Shown: one piece after another, positions 23,206-31,525 of the stretch
Position numbering within the stretch: position 1 is the stretch's first letter
How the letters are laid out: each line of letters starts with the position of its first letter
Assembly: GCA_903960945.1 (NCBI GenBank)
Contig: CAJCCR010000417.1
Coordinates: 1 to 35,177 of the forward strand
Reading direction: 5' to 3'
Length of the DNA: 35,177 bases
From: an uncultured Planctomycetaceae bacterium
GTDB lineage: Bacteria > Planctomycetota > Planctomycetia > Gemmatales > Gemmataceae
Translations under genes and position numbers: made by a program
The notes under the pieces: generated by a model
The model's input: only the letters and a program-made list of their open reading frames with translations
Databases searched by the model: none
Told to the model about the DNA's origin: nothing

Positions 23206-25059
23206 ATGTGTGGAATCGTTGGCTATACTGGTTTGAAGCAAGCTGATCTTGTTCTGATTCCTGCTTTGCAAAGGCTTGAATATCGCGGTTACGACAGTTC
23301 AGGTCTCGCTACGATTCATCAGGGGCGCATTCAACTGCGAAAAAAAGCAGGTAAGATTCATAACCTTGTGCAATCACTGCAAGATTTTCCCGTGCTTGGT
23401 ACGACAGGGATTTCCCACACTCGGTGGGCAACTCACGGCCCAGCAAATGATGTAAACGCCCACCCGCACTTGGGCGGAATTTCTTCCGTCGCTTTAGTGC
23501 ATAATGGTGTGATAGAAAATTATTCCAGTTTAAAAACATTCCTTGAAGATATGGATTATCATTTCAAAAGTGAAACGGATACCGAGGTGCTTGCTCATCT
23601 TGTTTCCTATCATTTTGATAAAATTTGCGGGGATATCCCCACCGTTGATAATTTAGTTCAAGCGGTTATAGCAGCTCTTTCGTTGGTTAAAGGAACTTAT
23701 GGAATTGCCCTTGTATGCCCATTTTTTCCCAATTTGGTTATTGGTTCGCGCTTGGGAAGCCCCTTGGTTCTTGGCTTGGGTGATGGTGAGCATTTTTTGG
23801 CGAGTGATCCGAGTGCGCTGATGGGTTTTTCCAACCGGGCCATTTATCTTGATGATCGCCAAATTTGCGTCCTTACCCCTGATTCCTGGTCAATCCTGGA
23901 TATGAAACAAGTTCAAATCAGCCCCGTGATAGAAGCTTTGAACCATGAGGTTTATTCGCCAGATAAAGCGGGATTTGACCATTTCATGCTTAAGGAAATT
24001 CATGAGCAGGCGGAATCTCTGGAGAATGCCCTTCGAGGCAGGCTTGATGAAGATGAGTGGACTTCACGTTTCGGAGGCTTAAATCTCGATTCCAAACAGC
24101 TTAGGAATATTGAACGAATAATTCTTACTGGCTGTGGCACAAGTTATCATGCTGGCTTGGTTGGCGAATATTTGATTGAAGAACTTGCTCGAATTCCCGT
24201 TGAAGTGGAGTATGCATCCGAGTTTCGTTATCGAAATTCCCCAATGAATGGCAGAAGTATAGTCATAGGCATTACCCAGTCAGGTGAAACTGCTGACACG
24301 CTTGCAGCAATTCGTGAATCGAAACTTAAAGGTATACCATCTTTGGCCATCTGTAATGTAGTAGGAAGCACGATAGCGCGGGAAGCGGATGGTGGTGTTT
24401 ATCTTCATGCGGGCCAAGAGATTGGTGTTGCCAGTACCAAAGCTTTTACGAATCAAGTTGTTGTGCTTGCGATGTTAGCGCTGCATTTGGGGAGAATGAG
24501 GCACCTTTCTGCATTTCAAGGAGCCCAAGTTGTAGAGTCTTTGAAGGAATTGCCAGAAGCTGTTCGTCAGGTATTGGCTACAGAAGCACAGATTCGTGAA
24601 ATTGCAATGCGTTACTGCAATTCGCCTCAGATCCTATTCATGGGAAGGCAGTATCTTTACCCGGTTGCACTTGAAGCAGCATTGAAAATGAAGGAAATCA
24701 GCTACATCCATTCAGAAGGATACCCTGCTGCAGAGATGAAGCATGGGCCCATTGCCCTTGTTGATCGAGATACACCTTCGGTGTTTTTAATTTCCCGTGG
24801 GCTGATGTTTAATAAAGTCATGAGCAACCTTGAAGAGGTAAAAGCAAGGGGTGGACCGGTTATCGCGGTGGCTTCAGAAAGAATTTCCGAGCTTTCGAGG
24901 AAAGCTGATGAAGTTATCGTTGTTCCTAAAGTTGCAGAATATCTTCAACCCGTGGTTAGCAATATTCCTATGCAATTGTTTGCCTATCACATGGCTTTAC
25001 TTCGCGGGTGTGATGTTGATAAGCCAAGAAATCTTGCCAAAAGTGTTACGGTGGAATGA
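23206..25059 (+). CDS. glmS: Glutamine-fructose-6-phosphate aminotransferase
   Basis: GlmS makes glucosamine-6-phosphate from fructose-6-phosphate and glutamine, the first step towards UDP-GlcNAc. The start must be the ATG at 23206, since removal of Met exposes the nucleophilic cysteine of CGIVGYTG; AGGAGGGTGA precedes it, and a GTG at 23197 overlaps that site. The glutaminase domain (1-240) contains RLEYRGYDSSG and HTRWATHG. Two SIS isomerase domains follow, with GCGTSYHAGL and TQSGETADTLAA, and the C-terminus has DVDKPRNLAKSVTVE. The 617 residues are normal. No glmS ribozyme was seen in the leader. The convergent mtnC stop lies two bases away. Confidence 0.97.
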   Translation: MCGIVGYTGLKQADLVLIPALQRLEYRGYDSSGLATIHQGRIQLRKKAGKIHNLVQSLQDFPVLGTTGISHTRWATHGPANDVNAHPHLGGISSVALVHNGVIENYSSLKTFLEDMDYHFKSETDTEVLAHLVSYHFDKICGDIPTVDNLVQAVIAALSLVKGTYGIALVCPFFPNLVIGSRLGSPLVLGLGDGEHFLASDPSALMGFSNRAIYLDDRQICVLTPDSWSILDMKQVQISPVIEALNHEVYSPDKAGFDHFMLKEIHEQAESLENALRGRLDEDEWTSRFGGLNLDSKQLRNIERIILTGCGTSYHAGLVGEYLIEELARIPVEVEYASEFRYRNSPMNGRSIVIGITQSGETADTLAAIRESKLKGIPSLAICNVVGSTIAREADGGVYLHAGQEIGVASTKAFTNQVVVLAMLALHLGRMRHLSAFQGAQVVESLKELPEAVRQVLATEAQIREIAMRYCNSPQILFMGRQYLYPVALEAALKMKEISYIHSEGYPAAEMKHGPIALVDRDTPSVFLISRGLMFNKVMSNLEEVKARGGPVIAVASERISELSRKADEVIVVPKVAEYLQPVVSNIPMQLFAYHMALLRGCDVDKPRNLAKSVTVE

Positions 25060-25061
25060 TT

Positions 25062-25784
25062 TTAAAGGGTGTTAAAATCGTGGTAGGCAATATGTTCATT
25101 ATTGCCTGCAGGCTTATTGCCCGGTCTGATTAATAACCCTGTACCCATACCAGCAGTTTTTGCTGCATCAAGTTCCTCGGTTACATCCGAAAGGAATAGG
25201 ATTTCAGAAGCATTGGCACAAAGATTGTTGGCAATAGTGTTGTAGCTAGAAGCAGTTCTTTTGGGGCCAGAGGTTGTATCGAAATGATGGGTTATCAGAG
25301 TTCCAAGATTTCCTGCAGTAGTATTCGCAAAGTAAATCTTTTGCGCAAGGATGCTTCCCGATGAATAAATTGCAATGGTAAGGTTTGCACTTTTCCAACG
25401 ATGAAAAGCCGTAGGAACATCTTCGTAAATATGCCCTTTTAGTTCTCCGTTGTTAAATCCTGTTCGCCAAACTAAGCCTTGCAATGCTTTTAACCCTGTG
25501 GCTTTGCTATCTTCCTTCATGCGCTGAATAGCCAAGGTTACGATACGTTTTATTTTTTCAGACTTGGAAGAAGTACCTTCTAAAAAAACTGCAAGGGTGG
25601 GGCAGTTCTCGTTTTGCGCAAAAACTTCAAGGGCATCGATTGTTTCTTTGGTTTCAAAACTACAATCTAGAAACCCCTTTAGATTATTGCGCGCATAATC
25701 AAACATCGTCGTATGCACAAAATCAATTGCAGAAGTGGTTCCTTCGATATCGAGAAGAACCACTTTGTATTTTTCGTTAATCAT
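25062..25784 (-). CDS. mtnC: Enolase-phosphatase E1 (methionine salvage)
   Basis: MtnC is a HAD-family enzyme that enolises and dephosphorylates 2,3-diketo-5-methylthiopentyl-1-phosphate to acireductone. The HAD nucleophile motif is VVLLDIEGTT (about residues 8-17) and motif II is IAIYSSGS; the late FLSDVTEELDAAKTAGM carries the acidic metal-binding residues. The protein has 240 residues. The start at 25784 overlaps the mtnD stop as ATGA, so I reject an upstream in-frame start that would run 57 bases into mtnD. It is the last gene of the mtnB-mtnD-mtnC operon and meets glmS at its 3' end. Confidence 0.94.
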   Translation of the reverse strand: MINEKYKVVLLDIEGTTSAIDFVHTTMFDYARNNLKGFLDCSFETKETIDALEVFAQNENCPTLAVFLEGTSSKSEKIKRIVTLAIQRMKEDSKATGLKALQGLVWRTGFNNGELKGHIYEDVPTAFHRWKSANLTIAIYSSGSILAQKIYFANTTAGNLGTLITHHFDTTSGPKRTASSYNTIANNLCANASEILFLSDVTEELDAAKTAGMGTGLLIRPGNKPAGNNEHIAYHDFNTL

Positions 25785-26368
25785 ACGGATAGCTTGGTTT
25801 CCATGTTTCCTTCGCCTGTTAAATAAGTGGGGCCCCAGCATAAGGGCGCATAATTTCCGTGGATGCCACTATCAATATACTGTGGAGTCCAGCCGGATTT
25901 ATCCTGAAACAATCGTATTGCCCTTATGGTTCTATCTTCGCATAAACCAAACCAGTGTTTTGTTCCCCGAGGAACATTAATGAGATCGCCTGCTTCAACT
26001 TGAATAGCAAAAATAGGGCCACTTGTTGGGTGTATGTGAAAAAGGCCCTTCCCTTTTAAGATGAATCGCACTTCATCCTCAGAGTGGGTGTGTTCCATTT
26101 TGTACTTTGCCATCATTTCGTCAAGATTTGGTGTTTCGGGTGAAACATTCATGACATCAGCGGTCACATAGCCACCTTTTTTCTTAAGTACCTCAATCTC
26201 TGGTGCATATGCTTTGAGAATATCATCTGCATCCGCTTCAGGGTTGACTCTTTCAGCAAGAGGCCATTTTTCGTAAAAGATTCCGTGCGGGTTAATGAAT
26301 TCCTGAATTTCTTTTTCAGATTTCAGCGCCCTGTTTTCGTCTGGTATTAATACGACTGCCATTTTCAT
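25781..26368 (-). CDS. mtnD: Acireductone dioxygenase
   Basis: MtnD is a cupin enzyme that oxidises acireductone to 2-keto-4-methylthiobutyrate and formate when iron-bound (the nickel form gives an off-pathway product). The metal ligands are visible as H93, H95 and E99 in EHTHSEDEVRF and H138 in PRGTKHWFG. The 195 residues are a normal size. It lies between mtnB and mtnC on the same strand: mtnB ends 16 bp upstream and the mtnC start overlaps its stop. The three genes cover consecutive steps of methionine salvage after methylthioribulose-1-phosphate. Confidence 0.95.
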   Translation of the reverse strand: MKMAVVLIPDENRALKSEKEIQEFINPHGIFYEKWPLAERVNPEADADDILKAYAPEIEVLKKKGGYVTADVMNVSPETPNLDEMMAKYKMEHTHSEDEVRFILKGKGLFHIHPTSGPIFAIQVEAGDLINVPRGTKHWFGLCEDRTIRAIRLFQDKSGWTPQYIDSGIHGNYAPLCWGPTYLTGEGNMETKLSV

Positions 26369-26384
26369 CTCCTGTAAATTATTA

Positions 26385-27083
26385 TTAGTCTCGCAGAAGT
26401 AAGCTTCTGCCAGTTACTTCAAAAAGAAATTCCAAAGTTTCAACATGTCTTTGTGTTTCCTCAAGGTTTGAGCCCCAAGCGTACAAACCATGTTTTTGGA
26501 TTAGAAACCCAAAGGGTACAAAATCTTTGTTTGAAAAAGTGCGTTCATTCACTTTTTTTGCCAATGCTGTTATATCTTGGCTATTTGGGTAAATATCGAT
26601 CCAAATGCGGGTTTCATGGCTTTTGATTCCAGAAAGCCCTTTAAGCATTTCGTAGCCTTCCACCCAGAAACCACCTGTGGCACCGTATTTTTCAGAAAGT
26701 AAGGTTCCCCAAACCGAGTGAACATGCAGCACAGAATTGATGTTTTCTTTAGCGGTCAACATAAGATGCAAAGCTGTTTCAGCAGAGGGCTTTTCTTCCG
26801 TTTTAACTAAGGGGGTACCTTTATCATTAAGTACTAGAAAATCATTCATCCCTAAGTTTTCTTTGTGTTTGCCACTTGCTGTTATGAGAAGTTGGTAAGG
26901 CTTTTTGCTTATAATTGCACTGTAATTGCTGCTAGTTGCAAGCGACCAACCCCTGCGATGAAACTGTTTTCCAAGGGAGATGATTTTAGCCTTTAATTTT
27001 TTGATATCCTTGTTCGGAGTTGCCTTCGCTGTTGCTGGCTTTTTAGCTTTCTTCGGTGATACATCTTTGGTAGTTTTTTTCAT
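26385..27083 (-). CDS. mtnB: Methylthioribulose-1-phosphate dehydratase
   Basis: MtnB is a class II aldolase-fold zinc enzyme that dehydrates methylthioribulose-1-phosphate. Zinc ligands are H120 and H122 (LHVHSVWG) and H198 (QKHGLYAWG). The motif SSNYSAII and the late LEETQRHVETLEFLFE fit the family. At 232 residues it is longer than usual because of a Lys/Ala/Pro-rich, probably disordered N-terminal tail (about residues 1-28, with PKKAKKPATAKA). It is the first gene of the mtn operon. The usual start region of the family lies near residue 30, where no ATG or GTG is evident. mtnA and mtnP are not in the window. Confidence 0.93.
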   Translation of the reverse strand: MKKTTKDVSPKKAKKPATAKATPNKDIKKLKAKIISLGKQFHRRGWSLATSSNYSAIISKKPYQLLITASGKHKENLGMNDFLVLNDKGTPLVKTEEKPSAETALHLMLTAKENINSVLHVHSVWGTLLSEKYGATGGFWVEGYEMLKGLSGIKSHETRIWIDIYPNSQDITALAKKVNERTFSNKDFVPFGFLIQKHGLYAWGSNLEETQRHVETLEFLFEVTGRSLLLRD

Positions 27084-27208
27084 GATTAATCCGCTTTCGT
27101 TAATTCGAGAACCTAACCATTAATCTAATGGATAAGCATGAAAAATCAAAAGAAATGATGATGAAATAATACATCGCTAGGGTGTTTTTCATTGTTTTAC
27201 ATTTGCTT

Positions 27209-27880
27209 TTAGGTGTTTTTCAGAGCTTCTTTCAATAAACATGCTTCGCTGCCAGATTCTTCTTTCCGGTATCTTGCCAGTAAACTTTTGGAGCGTTGTG
27301 CAAGCATTCGCCTTACTTCGCGCCTTTTCCCTTTGATCCTTGCTATACTCATTGAATCATAGGCTGTAGTCTGGTGCCGCATCCATGCGATAACCGCAGC
27401 TTCCGCCCTTCGTTCTACTGGAATTCTTTTAGTTCGGGCGACAGTACCACTACCAACAGGGGTGGCGTGATCAGCAACAGCTTTTGCGAGCTTATTAGCT
27501 AGCTCCGAATGAGTTGGGTGGAATGCCAGAAATGCAACCACAGCACCGGTAAAATCTTCTACATATTCTAATTGAACTTTATCTCTTCGCTTGGCGGCGC
27601 TTTCTTTCCGTTTGCTATAACTTTCCGTTGATCTTTCTGCTTCCAATTCTAATCTGGTTTTTTCAATGGTAGTAGTATCAGTCCAAATGCCCTTGGAAAA
27701 TATCCTGCGGCCTTTCTTTTCTTGGACCACCCAATACTCCCCAGCAGCTTTTACCCGCCTTGTTAAACCGGCATCACCGGGAGGTAATAAACTCCATCCT
27801 TCGGGAACTGCAATAATTATATCGTATTCGTTTATGACACTATTAGGCCTTGGCCCTGGTCGGAATATCTTTTCGATCAT
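27209..27880 (-). CDS. DUF2293-like protein
   Basis: This 223-residue cytoplasmic protein has no signal peptide or membrane segment. The N-terminal 80 residues include YDIIIAVPEGWSLLPPGDAGLTRRVKAAG, which looks like its own small domain. The C-terminal half matches what I recall of DUF2293: AFHPTHSELANKLAKAV, VARTKRIPVERRAEAAVIAWMRHQTTAYD and a final KRREVRRMLAQRSKSLLARYR. It is rich in Arg and Lys, so nucleic-acid binding is possible. It is the second gene of a pair, 28 bp after a secreted trypsin-like protease gene; AAGGAGG lies about ten bases before its ATG. No enzymatic motif was seen. Confidence 0.75.
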   Translation of the reverse strand: MIEKIFRPGPRPNSVINEYDIIIAVPEGWSLLPPGDAGLTRRVKAAGEYWVVQEKKGRRIFSKGIWTDTTTIEKTRLELEAERSTESYSKRKESAAKRRDKVQLEYVEDFTGAVVAFLAFHPTHSELANKLAKAVADHATPVGSGTVARTKRIPVERRAEAAVIAWMRHQTTAYDSMSIARIKGKRREVRRMLAQRSKSLLARYRKEESGSEACLLKEALKNT

Positions 27881-27908
27881 TCTTTTATCGCCTCCTTGCG
27901 ATGATGAT

Positions 27909-28715
27909 TTATTTTAAAAGGTCAATTGTTTCATGGATAAGCGAAGCATGAATAATGATAGCCAGACCCAATCGGTGGCGAATCTTACTGGTCCCATAAA
28001 TTAGTTTTACATCTTCATCAAGGAATTGTTGGGCTGATACCAATCCTAAAATAAGCCTTGTTTCTTCTTTGTTAGGTTCGGTGCTGCTTGGTCTAGATAG
28101 GGAGACCGGGCCGCCACTATCTCCCTCGAAAATATTTCCACTTAAGAAAAAAGTTCGGGTTTTTGCTGTTGGATATAATGGAAACGTTGATATTGAGCCG
28201 TGCCTGAGTATTGGAAAACCTGCGTTATTAGATTCGACTCGGTGTGGATAACCTAAGACGGAAACTAAATCTCCTGGGTGTACCTTGTGTTTTTGCAGTA
28301 AGGCATCGGAAGCAAGAAGATCGGTTGAGAGGTTTGATAAGTCTGCATTCTTCGGTGGGGTTACCCAAAGTGCCGCAACATCTTCGGTTGGGTGTTTTGC
28401 CCAAAGGGGTTTGCCATCTTTTCGAATGATAATTTTAACGGGGTCTTTGGTGTATTCGCCCTCTGCTTTTTTTGTTCGGAATTGCAGTGTGGTTTCATCT
28501 CCTAGCGTGTTACTTAAAACATGTGCCGCTGTTATTAGAATATATTTTTCTTCGTTGCTTTTCTTTAAAATGAAACCCGTAGCAGTCGATTTTTCATGGG
28601 TAATTTTAAATGTTGCACGCATTAACTGAGTGTTAAGGTCGTCATCCATCGCAAAAATTTTCGATGATATAAAAGTTGAACCTAGCACCAAGAAAAAACA
28701 GCGTATCCAAAGCAT
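27909..28715 (-). CDS. Secreted trypsin-like serine protease
   Basis: This 268-residue protein begins with a signal peptide (CFFLVLGSTFISSKIFA). The chymotrypsin-fold triad is readable: H65 in LITAAHVL, D112 in TEDVAALWV and S200 in EGDSGGPVS. It has no PDZ domain, so it is not a typical HtrA/DegP protease. GYPHRVESNN precedes the serine loop, as in small bacterial trypsin-like proteases. It should act in the periplasm or outside the cell. It is followed after 28 bp by the DUF2293-like gene in the same orientation, suggesting one transcript; a functional link is not obvious because one is exported and the other is not. Confidence 0.85.
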   Translation of the reverse strand: MLWIRCFFLVLGSTFISSKIFAMDDDLNTQLMRATFKITHEKSTATGFILKKSNEEKYILITAAHVLSNTLGDETTLQFRTKKAEGEYTKDPVKIIIRKDGKPLWAKHPTEDVAALWVTPPKNADLSNLSTDLLASDALLQKHKVHPGDLVSVLGYPHRVESNNAGFPILRHGSISTFPLYPTAKTRTFFLSGNIFEGDSGGPVSLSRPSSTEPNKEETRLILGLVSAQQFLDEDVKLIYGTSKIRHRLGLAIIIHASLIHETIDLLK

Positions 28716-28989
28716 AGGAAATCTTTCTTATAAATTTGTGAGATTAGTTGGCTAGAAAAAGTTGCGCGTTTCTAATCATTAATAATTATATTTTACCTAC
28801 TCTGGTAGATTAAACTAATGTAATGAGTAAAACCATGAATGTAAACTATTTGCCATGATTCTTCTTAAGGTAACAATTAAAAAAAAGATCCTAATTACAT
28901 AAGGTTATTTTTGGTATTCAAGGTTAATTTTAATTTAAAAAGAAATAAGGGTATATTTTTTACGAATTACTCTAAGGGTTTTAAGAAAA

Positions 28990-29499
28990 ATGATTGCAAC
29001 AAATAGGCTCATTAATACGGTTTTTTTATTGGTGTTTGTTTTTATGGGCGTTTTTGCTAATTGGATTTTTACACTAAGGCTTCCGAAAAAAGTTGCAACA
29101 CATTTTAATTTAGCTGGTAATCCCGATGGTTTCATGACACTTCAAAACCATCAATCATTTATCATTCTTTCCACGATTTGTTTTCCTTTGTTTATGGTCT
29201 TCATGGTGGGTGTATTACCTGCGTGGTTCCCATCGCTAGTTAATATTTCTCATCGTGATTATTGGTTTGCCCCCGAGCGAAAAAATCAAACTTTTGATTA
29301 TTTGTTTAGCATGTCTTGTAAACTTGGCGTTCTAATGGTTTTCTTTTTCGTTGGTTTAAATGTAATCATTGTTGTAGCCAATAATTCTAGTCCTGTTCTC
29401 ATGCCTAAACTTCCCTTTTTTGTTGTAATGGCTCTATTCTTGCTTGGTGTGTTTTTGTGGATTATTATGCTTTTCTTGAAATTTCGAAAAATTGATTGA
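28990..29499 (+). CDS. DUF1648 membrane protein
   Basis: This 169-residue integral membrane protein has about four helices. After the first one comes RLPKKVATHFNLAGNPDGFMT, the signature of DUF1648 (LP..I..HF...G.pdg). The remaining helices start around ILSTICFPLFMVFMV, LGVLMVFFFVGLNVIIVV and FFVVMALFLLGVFLWIIMLF. DUF1648 proteins are sometimes placed near transcription regulators and stress immunity genes such as SdpI; this copy lacks the additional SdpI helices. Here it stands alone in an AT-rich region. The ATG at 28990 has only a distant AAGG upstream. Confidence 0.8.
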   Translation: MIATNRLINTVFLLVFVFMGVFANWIFTLRLPKKVATHFNLAGNPDGFMTLQNHQSFIILSTICFPLFMVFMVGVLPAWFPSLVNISHRDYWFAPERKNQTFDYLFSMSCKLGVLMVFFFVGLNVIIVVANNSSPVLMPKLPFFVVMALFLLGVFLWIIMLFLKFRKID

Positions 29500-29623
29500 T
29501 TAAAGTAATAGACTTTTTGTCGGTGTTATTCTTTTTAATTCTGTTCGGTTTTTAATATTCAGATTTACTACTAATTTCAATCATATTACAATCGATTTTC
29601 ACACCTTTAGAGAGGCAATATTT

Positions 29624-30898
29624 ATGTTTCGATTTTTAATTCTATTGTTTAGTGCCACCCCATTATTTGCGTTGGAGCCCGCTAACATTGCAATAGTTGC
29701 CAATAAAGATATGCCGGAATCGATTTCTGTTGCAAAATACTATTCAAATAAGCGGAATGTTCCTGAAGAGAATATTATTCTGCTCAGTCTTCCCAAGGGT
29801 GAAGATATTCTTCGCGCTGATTTTGAAACTAAGCTTGCAGAGCCATTAAGGGAGGCGCTTAAATTAAAGAAGGATAAACTCAAAGTTATATTGACTGTTT
29901 ACGGAGTGCCTTTGCGGGTGGGTACCAAGGTTCTTTCTGGTGATGAAAAAGTAAATGCCGCTGAAATTAAAAAGCAGCTTGATGATTCCCGTAAAGAACT
30001 TGAAATTGCTGAGAAAGATAAAGCTGAAAAAGATAAGCTTGATGGCTTCAAGAAGAAAATTGCAGAACTTAATTCTCAATACCGTATCGCCAGCGCGGCT
30101 GAAAGCCTTGCATGTGTTGATAGCGAACTTATGTGTTTGTGGTGGCAACCTTATGAACTTAGCCGTTGGCAACCAAATCCCCTTTATTGGAAAGCTCTTC
30201 AGGAGTTAAAAAATCGGTTTCCCAGCACTCTTATGACATGCAGACTAGATGGCCCAACTGCAGAGATTGCAAAGCGACTTGTGGATGATGCGATTGAAGT
30301 GGAGGCGAATGGATTAAAAGGGAAGGTTTACTTTGATGCCCGGGGAATTGGTTTCGATTCTAAAAATTCGGGCGATGCCTCCGGGTATGGTGGTTACGAT
30401 GAATCGTTTCGTGAAACTGCTGCATTGCTTAAATCTGCAGGGATGGATGTTACCTTAGATAATAAGAGTGGGTTGTTTGAGCCTGATTCCTGTAAAGATG
30501 CAGCTTTGTATTCAGGTTGGTATTCTCATGCCAATTTCATTGATTGTTGTAAGTATGTTAAGGGGGCAGTCGCTTGGCATCTTGCAAGTAGTGAAGCTAT
30601 TACATTAAGGAATCCTGCGAGCAAAGTTTGGTGCCCAAACTTATTGCAAAAAGGCGTTGCTGCAACTCTTGGTCCTGTTGCGGAACCTTACACTATTGGT
30701 TTTCCCAAGCCGTCCGAGTTTTTTGGGTTTCTTATTACTGGAAAATATACGTTGGTAGAGACTTATTCACGCACCACATATCTTACTAGTTGGATGACAG
30801 TTCTTATTGGCGACCCTTTGTATAATCCCTACAAGAATTCTCCAATGATTATCGAATCATTGATTGAACCAAGTCCCAAAGTTAAGCCCATAAAGTGA
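29624..30898 (+). CDS. TIGR03790-family secreted protein
   Basis: This 424-residue protein has a signal peptide (FLILLFSATPLFA). It begins its mature part with EPANIAIVANKDMPESISVAKYYSNKRNVPEENI, the opening typical of TIGR03790, a family of unknown function common in planctomycetes and related bacteria. The family core continues with VILTVYGVPLRVG and a C-terminal GVAATLGPVAEPYTIGFP. A Lys/Glu-rich stretch of probable coiled coil (about 108-150) interrupts the domain after YGVPLRVGTK. Near the end GWYSHANF and GAVAWHLASSEA are conserved-looking. GAGAGG precedes the ATG. It is a single gene with no obvious partner and no known reaction. Confidence 0.85.
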   Translation: MFRFLILLFSATPLFALEPANIAIVANKDMPESISVAKYYSNKRNVPEENIILLSLPKGEDILRADFETKLAEPLREALKLKKDKLKVILTVYGVPLRVGTKVLSGDEKVNAAEIKKQLDDSRKELEIAEKDKAEKDKLDGFKKKIAELNSQYRIASAAESLACVDSELMCLWWQPYELSRWQPNPLYWKALQELKNRFPSTLMTCRLDGPTAEIAKRLVDDAIEVEANGLKGKVYFDARGIGFDSKNSGDASGYGGYDESFRETAALLKSAGMDVTLDNKSGLFEPDSCKDAALYSGWYSHANFIDCCKYVKGAVAWHLASSEAITLRNPASKVWCPNLLQKGVAATLGPVAEPYTIGFPKPSEFFGFLITGKYTLVETYSRTTYLTSWMTVLIGDPLYNPYKNSPMIIESLIEPSPKVKPIK

Positions 30899-30961
30899 AA
30901 ATGATTTGTAAGGTGCAACTGGTTTTTCAAAGTTTGATATTAGTCTTTTGAAGGTGATACA

Positions 30962-31525
30962 TTGCACAAGTATGAACTAACCGATGGTGGGATTCTTTTT
31001 TATGATGGTTCTTTTTTTTCTTCTATTATCTCTGATCAATATTTTTATGAAATTATAGGTTACAGTTGTTGGAATCAAAAACCTGGGGTCTTTGGCCATA
31101 TGCAACCCCGACTCACTGCAGCGTATGGTGATGATGGTACAAACTATTGCTATTCAGGTACTCAAAATAGGGCACTTCCATGGACGTCTACTTTGTTGGA
31201 GATCAAGAAAAAAGTGGAAACTGTCCTAGGTTGTTATAATTTTTGTCTTTTAAACCGTTATCGATCTGGTGCAGACAGTATTTCATTGCATTCTGATAAT
31301 GAGCAAGGTTTGGGAAACATCATTTCTACTGTTTCCTTAGGGTCAACTAGGAAATTTAAAATCAAACATAACGCAACTAAAGAAACAAAAGAATTTCTAG
31401 TGTCAAATGGTACCCTTATTATTATGGCTGGAACAATGCAGCGTTTTTGGAAACATGAAATCCTGAAAACTAAAGAAGTCGTCGGCGAAAGAATCAGCCT
31501 GACTTTCAGGCAATTGGAAGTATAA
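30962..31525 (+). CDS. AlkB-like 2-oxoglutarate/Fe(II) dioxygenase
   Basis: This 187-residue protein resembles the AlkB/ALKBH2-3 group, which repairs alkylated bases by oxidative demethylation. The facial triad is H110 and D112 in ISLHSDNE and H165 in FWKHEI; R177 and R183 in ERISLTFRQ are the 2-oxoglutarate-binding arginines. The substrate-side stretch PRLTAAYGDDGTNYCYSG is characteristic of the ALKBH2-like subgroup. Translation seems to start at a TTG (30962) with AAGGTGAT just upstream; no ATG lies in frame before residue 47. Its TAA abuts the TAG of the convergent TPR gene with no spacer. No ada or alkA gene is nearby. Confidence 0.88.
   Translation: MHKYELTDGGILFYDGSFFSSIISDQYFYEIIGYSCWNQKPGVFGHMQPRLTAAYGDDGTNYCYSGTQNRALPWTSTLLEIKKKVETVLGCYNFCLLNRYRSGADSISLHSDNEQGLGNIISTVSLGSTRKFKIKHNATKETKEFLVSNGTLIIMAGTMQRFWKHEILKTKEVVGERISLTFRQLEV

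Noticed and set aside
27084-27208. SAM riboswitch before the methionine-salvage operon
   Set aside because: The leader is short and AT-rich, with no kink-turn or multi-stem fold visible.
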